From Flavobacterium sp. (lineage in GTDB: Bacteria; Bacteroidota; Bacteroidia; Flavobacteriales; Flavobacteriaceae), in NCBI RefSeq assembly GCF_024642105.1, contig NZ_JAHEBT010000055.1:124001-188000 (forward strand): a DNA stretch of 64,000 bases, in the 5' to 3' direction. Position numbers and translations under genes: made by a program. Each line of letters opens with the position of its first letter. Position 1 is the first letter of the stretch. Shown here one piece after another: positions 45,537-54,651 of the stretch. The notes under the pieces are model-generated. The model did no database searches and was not told where the DNA came from. It worked only from the letters and a program-made list of their open reading frames with translations.

Positions 45537-47222
45537 ATGAACCAAACCCTTTCTTTTGCTGATTATGCAGTATTTATCATTTATTTTATAGTAGTATCTG
45601 TTTACGGATATGTAATTTATCGAAAACGAGAAAAAAACGAGCATGATGCCAAGGCGTATTTCTTAGCAGAAGGCTCTTTAACCTGGTGGGCTATTGGGGC
45701 ATCATTAATTGCATCAAATATTTCTGCTGAGCAGTTTATAGGGATGAGTGGAGAAGGATTCTTCTTAGGTATTGCCGTTGCAGCTTACGAATGGATAGCG
45801 GCAATAGCTTTAATTATTGTTGCGGTGTGGTTTATTCCAGTGTATTTGAAAAACAAAATTTATACCATGCCTCAGTTTTTAACTACGAGATACAATGAAT
45901 CAACCGCTTTAATTATGGCTGTTTTTTGGTTGTTTTTGTATGTTTTTGTAAATCTAACTTCTATCCTATATTTAGGAGCTGTTGCTATTAATGGTTTAGC
46001 TGGAGGTGAGTATTTGCATGCGATAATGATTGGATTGGCTGTTTTTGCTTTATTGATTTCTTTAGGAGGGATGAAGGTAGTGGCTTATACTGATGTAATA
46101 CAGGTTGCAGTTTTAATTATTGGAGGTTTGGTAACTTCGTACATTGCATTAACAACTGTATCTCATTATTTTGGTTTTGGTCAAGATGCAATAGCAGGAT
46201 TTAATGTTTTAATGGAAAAAGCACCAGAACATTTCAAAATGATTATTCCGGAGCCAACAGCAGCTTCTTCTCAAAATGATATTAATAAATACTTAACCTT
46301 TCCAGGATTAATGTCTTATTTAGCAGGTATTTGGATTATTAATCTTAATTATTGGGGATGTAATCAATACATTACACAAAGAGCTTTAGGCGCTGATTTG
46401 CAAACTGCTCGTACAGGAATATTATTTGCTGGTTTCTTAAAATTATTGATGCCACTAATTGTAATGTTACCTGGTATTGCTGCTTTTGTATTATATGAAA
46501 ACGGACATTTACCTCAATTAGTAGGAGGAAAAGATGGGGCGTATTCAGCTATGTTAACATTTTTGCCTACAGGTTTAAAAGGACTTTCTGTTGCAGCATT
46601 GACTGCCGCAATTGTGGCTTCTTTAGCTGGAAAAGTAAACAGTATTTCCACTATTTATACTTTAGATGTTCACAAAAAATACATTCAAAAAAATGCCTCA
46701 GATAACAGTCAGGTAAATATTGGAAAATATGCTGTTTTTGCAGCAATGATTTTAGCTGTAGTATTTACTTGGGATGATCTTTTAGGAATAGGTGGAGAAG
46801 GAGGTTTTACTTTCATTCAAAAATATACGGGATTCATTAGTCCGGGAGTATTTGCAATGTTTATATTAGGAATGTTTTGGAAAAGAACCACAGGAACGGC
46901 AGCAATTGTTGGGGTAATTGCAGGATTTGTATTGTCTGTTTTATTTAATGAAATGGCTCCATCTTTATTCGGAAATGAAACACTTTTATATACAGCTTAT
47001 GCTAATGGTAAAGGAGGCTTTGAGATTCCGTTTCATATTTGTATGGGATTGTCTTTTATGTTTACGATGTTACTTATGATAGGAGTAAGTTTATTGGGTC
47101 CAAAAGTAAATCCAAAAGCTTTTGAATTAGATACAGAAATGTTCAAACTTAAACCCCAAACTACCGTTTTAATTGTAATTACTTTATTAGTAATTTTTGC
47201 CTTGTATGCAAAATTCTGGTAA
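45537..47222 (+). CDS. Sodium/sugar symporter (SSS family)
   Basis: 561 residues with about 14 helices. SSS features include ASNISAEQFIGMSGEGF, the GGMKVVAYTDVIQV motif and NYWGCNQYITQRAL, as in vSGLT-like carriers. Position after the Nudix regulator suggests L-arabinose as substrate, though other sugars are possible. It ends at a terminator-like hairpin and starts 177 bases after the regulator stop. Confidence 0.92.
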   Translation: MNQTLSFADYAVFIIYFIVVSVYGYVIYRKREKNEHDAKAYFLAEGSLTWWAIGASLIASNISAEQFIGMSGEGFFLGIAVAAYEWIAAIALIIVAVWFIPVYLKNKIYTMPQFLTTRYNESTALIMAVFWLFLYVFVNLTSILYLGAVAINGLAGGEYLHAIMIGLAVFALLISLGGMKVVAYTDVIQVAVLIIGGLVTSYIALTTVSHYFGFGQDAIAGFNVLMEKAPEHFKMIIPEPTAASSQNDINKYLTFPGLMSYLAGIWIINLNYWGCNQYITQRALGADLQTARTGILFAGFLKLLMPLIVMLPGIAAFVLYENGHLPQLVGGKDGAYSAMLTFLPTGLKGLSVAALTAAIVASLAGKVNSISTIYTLDVHKKYIQKNASDNSQVNIGKYAVFAAMILAVVFTWDDLLGIGGEGGFTFIQKYTGFISPGVFAMFILGMFWKRTTGTAAIVGVIAGFVLSVLFNEMAPSLFGNETLLYTAYANGKGGFEIPFHICMGLSFMFTMLLMIGVSLLGPKVNPKAFELDTEMFKLKPQTTVLIVITLLVIFALYAKFW

Positions 47223-47240
47223 TCAGACAAAAGTCTTTAG

Positions 47241-47288
47241 TAGAATGTCGCTTGAAAATCCTTATTTTGATTTTTGGGTGACATTCTA
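47241..47288 (+). terminator. Hairpin after the symporter
   Basis: TAGAATGTC and GACATTCTA are perfect 9-bp arms; inner GAAAATC and GATTTTT pair partly. A T run follows after about 12 bases. Confidence 0.65.
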
Positions 47289-47339
47289 TTTACAATATTA
47301 TTTTTTTCTCTTCAAAAAGAAATAATAGTATAAAAAAAC

Positions 47340-47369
47340 TTGTATTCTAAATTTTTACAATTACATTTG
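47340..47369 (+). promoter_or_regulatory. Promoter of the uronate operon
   Basis: TTG (47340-47342), 19 bases, then TACATTTG (47362-47369) fits the Bacteroidota consensus. The operator palindrome begins at the next base. Confidence 0.75.
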
Positions 47370-47383
47370 TGTAATCGATTACA
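47370..47383. promoter_or_regulatory. LacI-family operator, uronate operon
   Basis: TGTAATCGATTACA, a perfect 14-bp palindrome with the central CG typical of LacI-family sites. It covers the expected transcription start of the uronate operon. Near-identical sites are at 58878 and 59063. Confidence 0.85.
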
Positions 47384-47438
47384 TTTTTATTTTTAAAATT
47401 AAATCAAGTAGATATTAACAACCAAATAATACCAATCT

Positions 47439-48884
47439 ATGAACAAAATCACTACGCCTAAAGGAAATTTTCGTTGGACCATTTGTGGCCTACTTTTTTT
47501 TGCTACCACTATTAATTATTTAGACAGACAAGTACTTTCTTTAACATGGAGTGATTTTATTGCGCCAGAATTTCATTGGACTAACAATGATTATGGAAAT
47601 ATAACTGCTTTGTTTTCTATTTTTTATGCGGTTTCATTGTTATTTGCAGGAAGATTAGTAGATATATTAGATACCAAAAAAGGATTTCTTTGGGCTATCG
47701 GAGTTTGGTCATTTGGAGCCTGTTTGCATGCTTTTGCAGGGATTGCTACTTCTGGAATTTTAACTGGAAATTGGTTGGTAGGTTTTGAAGGGGCAAAAGA
47801 AGCCATTCATACTGTTAATGATACTGGGATGGTTATTTCGACGAGTGTAACTTTATTTATTTTGGCTCGTTTTGTTTTGGCAGTAGGTGAGGCTGGGAAT
47901 TTTCCAGCTGCAATTAAAACCACGGCAGAATATTTTCCTAAAAAAGACAGGGCTTTTTCTACAAGTATATTTAATTCGGGAGCTACCGTTGGGGCATTGG
48001 CTGCGCCAATTACAATTCCGTTTATCGCAGAAGCTTTTGGTTGGGAAATGTCTTTTATCATTATCGGAGCCTTAGGTTTTGTATGGATGGGATTTTGGGT
48101 GTTTTTATATGATAAGCCTGAAAATCATTCGAAAGTTAGCGCAGAAGAATTGGAATATATTCAACAAGATGTAATTGCAGATAGTAAATTGGCAGGTTAT
48201 GTAGCTGAAACAGCTACCAAAGTAAGTTTAAAAGATTGTTTTCGATACAAACAAACATGGGCTTTTGCCTTTGGTAAGTTTATGACGGATGGAGTTTGGT
48301 GGTTCTTTTTATTTTGGACGCCAGCGTATTTGAGTTCTGTGTATGAAATGGATGCTACGGAAGCTGCCTTGCCGTTATTTGTATTGTATATGATTACTTT
48401 ACTGTCTATTATTGGCGGATGGTTGCCGACTTATTTTGTAGAAAAGAAAGGAATGAATCCGTACGATGGAAGAATGAAAGCGATGTTGATTTTTGCTTTT
48501 TTTCCTCTTTTGGCTTTAATAGCACAGCCTTTAGGACATTATACCTATTGGTTGCCCGTAATTATTATTGGTATTGCAGGTGCTGCTCATCAGTCTTGGT
48601 CGGCTAATATTTTTACCACCGTAGGCGATATGTTTCCTAAAAAAGCCATTGCTACTGTAACAGGAATTGGAGGATTAGCAGGAGGACTAGGTTCTACTTT
48701 AATCAATAAAGGATCAGGAGTTTTGTTTGATTATACAAAAGAAACCAATATGTCTTTTATGGGATTTGAAGGTATCGAAGCAGGATATTTCATTATATTT
48801 TCTATTTGTGCCGTTTGTTATTTAATTGGCTGGACGGTAATGAAAGCCTTAGTGCCAAAGTACAGTCCAATAACTGATTTATAA
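47439..48884 (+). CDS. MFS hexuronate transporter
   Basis: 481 residues with about 12 helices. NYLDRQVLSLTW near the N-terminus and AVGEAGNFPAAIKTTAEYFP are typical of the anion:cation/hexuronate (ExuT-like) MFS branch. It likely imports galacturonate or glucuronate. First gene of the nine-gene uronate operon; a longer periplasmic loop at about 105-140 is noted. Confidence 0.92.
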   Translation: MNKITTPKGNFRWTICGLLFFATTINYLDRQVLSLTWSDFIAPEFHWTNNDYGNITALFSIFYAVSLLFAGRLVDILDTKKGFLWAIGVWSFGACLHAFAGIATSGILTGNWLVGFEGAKEAIHTVNDTGMVISTSVTLFILARFVLAVGEAGNFPAAIKTTAEYFPKKDRAFSTSIFNSGATVGALAAPITIPFIAEAFGWEMSFIIIGALGFVWMGFWVFLYDKPENHSKVSAEELEYIQQDVIADSKLAGYVAETATKVSLKDCFRYKQTWAFAFGKFMTDGVWWFFLFWTPAYLSSVYEMDATEAALPLFVLYMITLLSIIGGWLPTYFVEKKGMNPYDGRMKAMLIFAFFPLLALIAQPLGHYTYWLPVIIIGIAGAAHQSWSANIFTTVGDMFPKKAIATVTGIGGLAGGLGSTLINKGSGVLFDYTKETNMSFMGFEGIEAGYFIIFSICAVCYLIGWTVMKALVPKYSPITDL

Positions 48885-48923
48885 ATTTAAAAAGAAATTT
48901 TAGTACAACTAAATAAATAGAGA

Positions 48924-49760
48924 ATGACAAATTTTGAATTTAGATACGCATCACATCCAAAAGATGCCAATACATATAATACGAATGAATTAAGAGAGCA
49001 TTTCTTGATTGAAACGCTTTTTGTTGCCAATCAAATACAACTTACTTATTCCATGTATGATAGATACATAGTAGGGGGAATAATGCCTGTAGACAAAAGT
49101 TTGAAACTGGAAACAATTCCGTATTTGAAGTCAGAGCATTTTCTTGACCGAAGAGAATTAGGAATTATCAATGTAGGTGGAAGCGGTAAAGTAACAGTAG
49201 ATGGAGTTGATTATTTTTTAGAGAAAAAAGAAGCCTTGTATGTAGGTCAAGGTTGTAAAGACGTGCTTTTTTCTGCTACTAATGGAGAACAACCTTTGTT
49301 TTATATTAATTCGGCACCTGCGCATCATAAATTTCCTAACAAGAAAGTGACTAAAGAAAATGCAGAAATTGTGCATTTGGGTGAAGAGAAATTTGCCAAT
49401 AAAAGAATCATCAATAAATTGATTGTCAACAGTGTCGTGGAAACGTGCCAATTACAAATGGGATTAACGGAATTGTTGCCTGGAAATATTTGGAATACGA
49501 TGCCATCGCACACTCACAATAGACGTATGGAAGCTTATTTTTACTTTGATTTAGAAGAAGGCCAAACTATCAGTCATTTTATGGGCGAACCTCAAAACAC
49601 GCGACATATTTTTATGCAAAATAATCAAGCGGTATTGTCTCCAGAATGGTCGATTCACTCCGGAGCAGGAACGGCAAACTACTCTTTTATTTGGGGAATG
49701 GCGGGTGAGAATTTGGATTATGGTGATATGGATATAGTAGCACCAAACGAATTACGATAG
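48924..49760 (+). CDS. kduI: 5-dehydro-4-deoxy-D-glucuronate isomerase
   Basis: 278 residues, cupin fold. Zinc ligands are in MPSHTHNRRMEAYFYF. It isomerises the product of unsaturated uronates released by pectate lyases or GH105. N-terminal RYASHPKDANTYNTNELREHF is diagnostic. Coupled to the next SDR (3-base gap). Confidence 0.95.
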   Translation: MTNFEFRYASHPKDANTYNTNELREHFLIETLFVANQIQLTYSMYDRYIVGGIMPVDKSLKLETIPYLKSEHFLDRRELGIINVGGSGKVTVDGVDYFLEKKEALYVGQGCKDVLFSATNGEQPLFYINSAPAHHKFPNKKVTKENAEIVHLGEEKFANKRIINKLIVNSVVETCQLQMGLTELLPGNIWNTMPSHTHNRRMEAYFYFDLEEGQTISHFMGEPQNTRHIFMQNNQAVLSPEWSIHSGAGTANYSFIWGMAGENLDYGDMDIVAPNELR

Positions 49761-49763
49761 GCT

Positions 49764-50555
49764 ATGAATGATTTATTTGATGTAAAAGGGAAAATTGCCT
49801 TAATTACCGGAAGTACACACGGTTTAGGTATGGCAATGGCAAAAGGTCTAGGTCAGGCAGGAGCGACAATAGTTGTTAATGGAAATTCATCGCAACAAAA
49901 AATTGACGAGGCAGTACAATTGCTTCAAAGCGAAGGAATTAATGCGGTCGGATATAAATTTAATGTGACCGATGAAAAAGAAGTAATTGCTTCGGTTCAA
50001 AAGATTGAATCAGAAGTAGGTCCTATCCAGATTTTGATCAACAATGCTGGTATCATTAAAAGAATTCCAATATTAGAAATGGAGGTTTCTGATTTTAGAG
50101 AAGTTATTGATATTGATTTAGTAAGTCCTTTTATTGTTTCAAAACAGGTGGCAAAAGGGATGATTGAAAGACGTCAAGGAAAAATTATTAATATCTGTTC
50201 TATGATGAGCGAATTAGGTCGCAATACCGTATCAGCTTATGCAGCCGCTAAAGGTGGTCTGAAAATGTTGACTAAAAATATGGCAACTGAATGGGCTAAA
50301 TACAATGTCCAAATTAACGGAATTGGTCCGGGTTATTTTGCTACCGAACAAACAGAACCTATCCGAGTAGATGGACACCCTTTTAACGAATTTATCATTA
50401 ATAGAACTCCTGCAGCCAAATGGGGAGATCCTAGTGACTTAACTGGAGCAACTATTTTTTTATCATCTAAGGCGAGTGACTTCGTAAACGGTCATATTTT
50501 ATATGTTGACGGAGGAATTTTAGCCACTATTGGTAAACCTTCAAACGAGAATTAA
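49764..50555 (+). CDS. kduD: KduD-like 2-deoxy-D-gluconate/gluconate 5-dehydrogenase (SDR)
   Basis: 263 residues. The SDR cofactor motif TGSTHGLG is at 15-22, NNAG follows, and the active site is Ser in CSMMSE with YAAAK. Next to kduI it most likely reduces the KduI product to KDG; a gluconate 5-dehydrogenase label is the alternative from sequence alone. Confidence 0.9.
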   Translation: MNDLFDVKGKIALITGSTHGLGMAMAKGLGQAGATIVVNGNSSQQKIDEAVQLLQSEGINAVGYKFNVTDEKEVIASVQKIESEVGPIQILINNAGIIKRIPILEMEVSDFREVIDIDLVSPFIVSKQVAKGMIERRQGKIINICSMMSELGRNTVSAYAAAKGGLKMLTKNMATEWAKYNVQINGIGPGYFATEQTEPIRVDGHPFNEFIINRTPAAKWGDPSDLTGATIFLSSKASDFVNGHILYVDGGILATIGKPSNEN

Positions 50556-50572
50556 TTATTTTAAGAAATAAC

Positions 50573-51973
50573 ATGAGCACAACATTCATACACGATAATT
50601 TTTTATTAGAGAATAAATACGCGGAAGAATTATACCATAATTATTCTAAAAATCAGCCTATCATTGATTACCACAACCATTTATCGCCGCAGTTTATTGC
50701 AGAGGATAAAATTTTTGATAACGTAGCCAAAGTTTGGATTAATGGCGATCATTACAAATGGCGCGCCATGCGAACTTTAGGGGTGAATGAACAATTCATT
50801 ACGGGTAATGGTTCTGATAAAGACAAGTTTATGAATTGGGCTAAAACAGTTCCGTATACCATGCGTAATCCTTTGTATCATTGGACGCATTTAGAACTAG
50901 CGCGCTATTTTGACATCTACGATTTATTGAATGAAAAATCGGCGGAGAAAATTTATGAAGCCGCTTCTGCCAAAATTAATTCGGCACAATACAGCACACA
51001 GAATTTGCTTCGCAAAGTCAATGCTGAATTTGTTTGTACCACCGAAGATCCGATTGATAATTTAGAGTACCACCAACAATTAGCTAAAAGTGCTTTTGAA
51101 GTTAAAGTGAGTACTGCATTTAGACCTGATAGAGCTATTTTAATTAGCAATGACGGTTACAATGACTACATTAATACTTTAGGAGAAGTAGCTGGTGTTT
51201 CAATCAACACCTATGCTGATTTATGTACGGCACTTCGAAATAGAATTGACTACTTCGATAAAAACGGTTGTAAGTTGTGCGACCATGGTTTGGATCAAGT
51301 CTATTTTGAAAACTATACTGAAAGTGAAGTCAATGCTATTTTCAAAAAGAAACGAGACAATGTGACACTTACGAATGAAGAAGCATTGAAATTCCAAAGC
51401 GCCATCTTATTCTTCTTATTTGAAACCTATCATGAATTTGGTTGGGTACAACAATTGCATTTAGGTGCTTTACGAAATAATAATGCACGTATGCACCGAA
51501 TTTTAGGACCTGACACGGGTTGGGATTCTATTGGTGATTATCCACAAGCACAAAAATTATCCGGATTTTTAAATGCTTTAGATAGTAAAGATAAATTGGC
51601 TAAAACAATTATTTACAATTTGAATCCAGCCGACAACGAAGTCATGGCAACGATGATTGGTAATTTCAATGATGGTAGCGTTAAAGGTAAAGTGCAGTTT
51701 GGTTCTGGATGGTGGTTTTTAGACCAAAAAGACGGAATGACGAAACAATTGAATGCCTTGTCAAATATGGGGCTTATTAGCTGTTTCATCGGAATGTTAA
51801 CCGATTCAAGAAGCTTTTTATCTTTTCCAAGACACGAATATTTTAGACGTATTTTGTGTAATCTTTTAGGAGATGAAATCCAAAGAGGGGAATTGCCTAA
51901 TGATATGGAATGGATAGGGAAAATGGTTTCGGATATTAGTTATCATAACGCAAAAGAGTATTTCAAATTTTAA
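50573..51973 (+). CDS. uxaC: Uronate isomerase
   Basis: 466 residues, amidohydrolase fold. DYHNHLSPQFIAED carries the metal histidines, and CTTEDPIDNLEYH and FGSGWWFLDQKDGM are family hallmarks. It converts galacturonate to tagaturonate and glucuronate to fructuronate. 17 bases after kduD. Confidence 0.96.
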   Translation: MSTTFIHDNFLLENKYAEELYHNYSKNQPIIDYHNHLSPQFIAEDKIFDNVAKVWINGDHYKWRAMRTLGVNEQFITGNGSDKDKFMNWAKTVPYTMRNPLYHWTHLELARYFDIYDLLNEKSAEKIYEAASAKINSAQYSTQNLLRKVNAEFVCTTEDPIDNLEYHQQLAKSAFEVKVSTAFRPDRAILISNDGYNDYINTLGEVAGVSINTYADLCTALRNRIDYFDKNGCKLCDHGLDQVYFENYTESEVNAIFKKKRDNVTLTNEEALKFQSAILFFLFETYHEFGWVQQLHLGALRNNNARMHRILGPDTGWDSIGDYPQAQKLSGFLNALDSKDKLAKTIIYNLNPADNEVMATMIGNFNDGSVKGKVQFGSGWWFLDQKDGMTKQLNALSNMGLISCFIGMLTDSRSFLSFPRHEYFRRILCNLLGDEIQRGELPNDMEWIGKMVSDISYHNAKEYFKF

Positions 51974-51985
51974 TTGGATAGAGTT

Positions 51986-53008
51986 ATGAGCAAAGTAGTC
52001 ACTTTTGGCGAAATTATGTTGCGCCTTTCAACAGATAGTCATTTGCGTTTTGAACAAGCAAAAGGCTTTACAGCTACTTATGGTGGTGGTGAATTTAACG
52101 TGGCAGTTTCTTTGGCCAATTATGGTGCGAATGCGGAGTTTGTAACACGAATTCCAAACAACGAAATAGGAACTTGCGCTTTAAAAGAAATGCGTAAAAT
52201 GAATGTTGAATCTAAAAATGTCATTTTTGGAGGTGAGCGTTTAGGTATTTATTTTTTAGAAACAGGTTCAGGAGTACGAGGGAGTAATGTAGTCTATGAC
52301 CGTGCTCATAGTGCTATGGCTACCCTTGAAAAAGGAATGATTGATTGGGTAAAAGTATTACAGGGTGCTACTTGGTTTCATTGGAGTGGTATTACGCCAG
52401 CCATATCGGAGTCGGCTGCTCAAGCGTGTTTGGAAGCGGTAAAAGCAGCACATCAATTAGGTTTGACCATTTCTTGCGATTTGAATTATAGATCTAAATT
52501 ATGGCAATACGGAAAAACTCCAAGCGATGTAATGCCTGAATTATTACACTACACGAATGTCATTTTAGGTGATATTGATACGGCTTATTTTATGTTAGGT
52601 CAAGCCAAAGTAAATCCAGATTATCAGGATACGACTTCATTGCCGGTTTTGTATGACAAGGTGTTTAAACTTTGTCCAAATTTAAAAACAATGGCTACTA
52701 CGTTGCGCTATTCTGTAAGTGCTTCACATCAAAGAATAGGGGGAATTCTATACGATGGAAAATCCATCTATAATTCGGCTGTACGGGAAGTAACTCCAGT
52801 AGTAGATCGCGTAGGAAGTGGAGATGCTTTTATGGGTGGATTAATTTTTGGTTTATTAGAATACACAAACGATATTCAAAAAGCACTAGACTTTGCTGTA
52901 ACTGCTTGTTGTTTAAAACACAGTATAGCGGGCGATTATAATTTAGTTACTTTAAAAGAAGTAGAAGATAGACTAGATGGCAATGGTGCCGCACTAGTTT
53001 CAAGATAA
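51986..53008 (+). CDS. kdgK: 2-dehydro-3-deoxygluconokinase (PfkB family)
   Basis: 340 residues from ATG 51986; a TTG at 51974 in frame is rejected. PfkB signatures are FTATYGGGEFNVAVSLA and RVGSGDAFMGGLIFG (catalytic Asp). It phosphorylates KDG to KDPG, the meeting point of both uronate branches. 12 bases after uxaC. Confidence 0.94.
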   Translation: MSKVVTFGEIMLRLSTDSHLRFEQAKGFTATYGGGEFNVAVSLANYGANAEFVTRIPNNEIGTCALKEMRKMNVESKNVIFGGERLGIYFLETGSGVRGSNVVYDRAHSAMATLEKGMIDWVKVLQGATWFHWSGITPAISESAAQACLEAVKAAHQLGLTISCDLNYRSKLWQYGKTPSDVMPELLHYTNVILGDIDTAYFMLGQAKVNPDYQDTTSLPVLYDKVFKLCPNLKTMATTLRYSVSASHQRIGGILYDGKSIYNSAVREVTPVVDRVGSGDAFMGGLIFGLLEYTNDIQKALDFAVTACCLKHSIAGDYNLVTLKEVEDRLDGNGAALVSR

Positions 53009-53017
53009 AATAAAAAT

Positions 53018-53686
53018 ATGAGTACTGTACAAAAAATAACAGCGGCAATTATTCAACAAGGAATGCTCCCATTATATTATAATGAGGATGAAAATGTAAC
53101 CATTGAGGTGTTGAGAGCTATTTATAGAGGAGGGATTAAAGCGGTTGAGTATACTAGTCGCGGTGAGGCAGCTTTGCAAAATTTCATTAAAATGATTGAA
53201 GTTCGAAATGCTGAAATGCCTGATTTATTATTGGGAATTGGAACCATTAAAAATGTACAACAAGCCGCAGCGTATTATAATGTTGGTGCTGACTTTTTTA
53301 TCAGCCCTGGATTTGTTCCTGAAGTAGCTTCGTTTTTGATAAGTAAAGGAGCCTTATATAGTCCAGGCTGTATGACGCCAACAGAAATTATTGCTGCTGA
53401 AAATGCAGGAGTAACTTTTATAAAATTATTCCCTGGCAATATGTTAGGTCCTGATTATTTGAGTAGTATCAAAGATATTTTTCCAAAATTAGTATTTATG
53501 CCAACAGGTGGTGTGGATACTACACATGAGAATATTGAAGCTTGGTTTAAAGCAGGTGTTTCTGCAGTGGGGATGGGAAGCAAATTAATCAGCAAAAAGT
53601 TAATGGCTGATAAAGCGTACGCAACTATCGAATCAGAAACAAAAAAAGTATTGGATTTAGTACAATCCGTAAGAACTAATTTATAG
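53018..53686 (+). CDS. kdgA: KDPG/KHG aldolase
   Basis: 222 residues. The Schiff-base lysine is Lys136 in FIKLFPGN and the conserved Glu44 is in VEYTSRG. It splits KDPG to pyruvate and glyceraldehyde-3-phosphate. It lies 9 bases after kdgK and 4 bases before the next SDR. Confidence 0.95.
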   Translation: MSTVQKITAAIIQQGMLPLYYNEDENVTIEVLRAIYRGGIKAVEYTSRGEAALQNFIKMIEVRNAEMPDLLLGIGTIKNVQQAAAYYNVGADFFISPGFVPEVASFLISKGALYSPGCMTPTEIIAAENAGVTFIKLFPGNMLGPDYLSSIKDIFPKLVFMPTGGVDTTHENIEAWFKAGVSAVGMGSKLISKKLMADKAYATIESETKKVLDLVQSVRTNL

Positions 53687-53690
53687 CACA

Positions 53691-54506
53691 TTGGAAACTA
53701 ATTTTTCATTACAAGATAAAGTAATCATAGTAACTGGAGGAACAGGAATACTGGGAGGTGCCTTCGTAGAAGGTATTGCTGCTGCTGGGGGTATTGTAGG
53801 AATTCTAGGCAGAAATGAAAAAGTGGCCAATGAGAGAGCTAGTGCGATACAACAAAAAGGAGGTCGTGCTTTGGCATTAATTGCCGATGTTACTAATGAA
53901 GCTCAATTAGAAGTTGCTTGCCAGCAAATGCTTTCCACATTTGGAAAAATAGATGGATTAGTCAATGCAGCAGGGGGTAATATTCCTGATGCTGTTGTTC
54001 AGCCCAATCAAGATGTTTTCGAATTGAATATAGGGGCTTTACAAGAGGTAGTTCAACTGAATTTATTTGGAACAGTACTACCGACACAAGTATTTGGAAA
54101 AGCAATCAAGGACAATGGTTCGGGAAGTATTGTCAATATTTCCTCTATAACGTCATTAATTACGATTACAAAAGTATTAGGATATAGTATGGCGAAGTCG
54201 GCTATTGAGTCGTATACGAAATGGTTTGCAATAGAATTAGCCAATAGATATGGAGATACAATTCGGATGAATGCGATTGCTCCCGGTTTTTTTCTAACAG
54301 AACAGAATAGAACGTTATTAACTAATCCTGACGGAAGTTTGACAGAAAGAGGTAATTTAATTATAAAAAATACTCCTTATAAGAGATTTGGAAGCCCAGA
54401 AGAATTGAATGGTGCTTTAGTTTGGTTGTTAAGTGATGCTTCAAAATTTGTCACAGGTACCACCATTACAGTGGATGGAGGATTTACAATTTTTGGAGGA
54501 GTGTAA
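53691..54506 (+). CDS. SDR oxidoreductase, D-mannonate oxidoreductase type
   Basis: 271 residues, starting at TTG 53691 because no in-frame ATG precedes the cofactor motif TGGTGILGG (15-23). YSMAK gives the catalytic Tyr/Lys, and DGGFTIFGG ends the protein. In Bacteroidota such SDRs act as fructuronate reductases (UxuB function), but no uxuA is in the window. It is followed by a 145-base gap before uxaB. Confidence 0.8.
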   Translation: METNFSLQDKVIIVTGGTGILGGAFVEGIAAAGGIVGILGRNEKVANERASAIQQKGGRALALIADVTNEAQLEVACQQMLSTFGKIDGLVNAAGGNIPDAVVQPNQDVFELNIGALQEVVQLNLFGTVLPTQVFGKAIKDNGSGSIVNISSITSLITITKVLGYSMAKSAIESYTKWFAIELANRYGDTIRMNAIAPGFFLTEQNRTLLTNPDGSLTERGNLIIKNTPYKRFGSPEELNGALVWLLSDASKFVTGTTITVDGGFTIFGGV

Positions 54507-54651
54507 ATAAAAATTTTAATAAGCGACTTGCAATTATATTTTTTTAAATTTTCTATAATTCCTCTAATAGTGAATATAAGAAGATAGAAAGTGAGTCGTT
54601 TATTTTAGTAAGCAAAAAAATAATAATTTAAAGGTCATATAGAAATACAAA

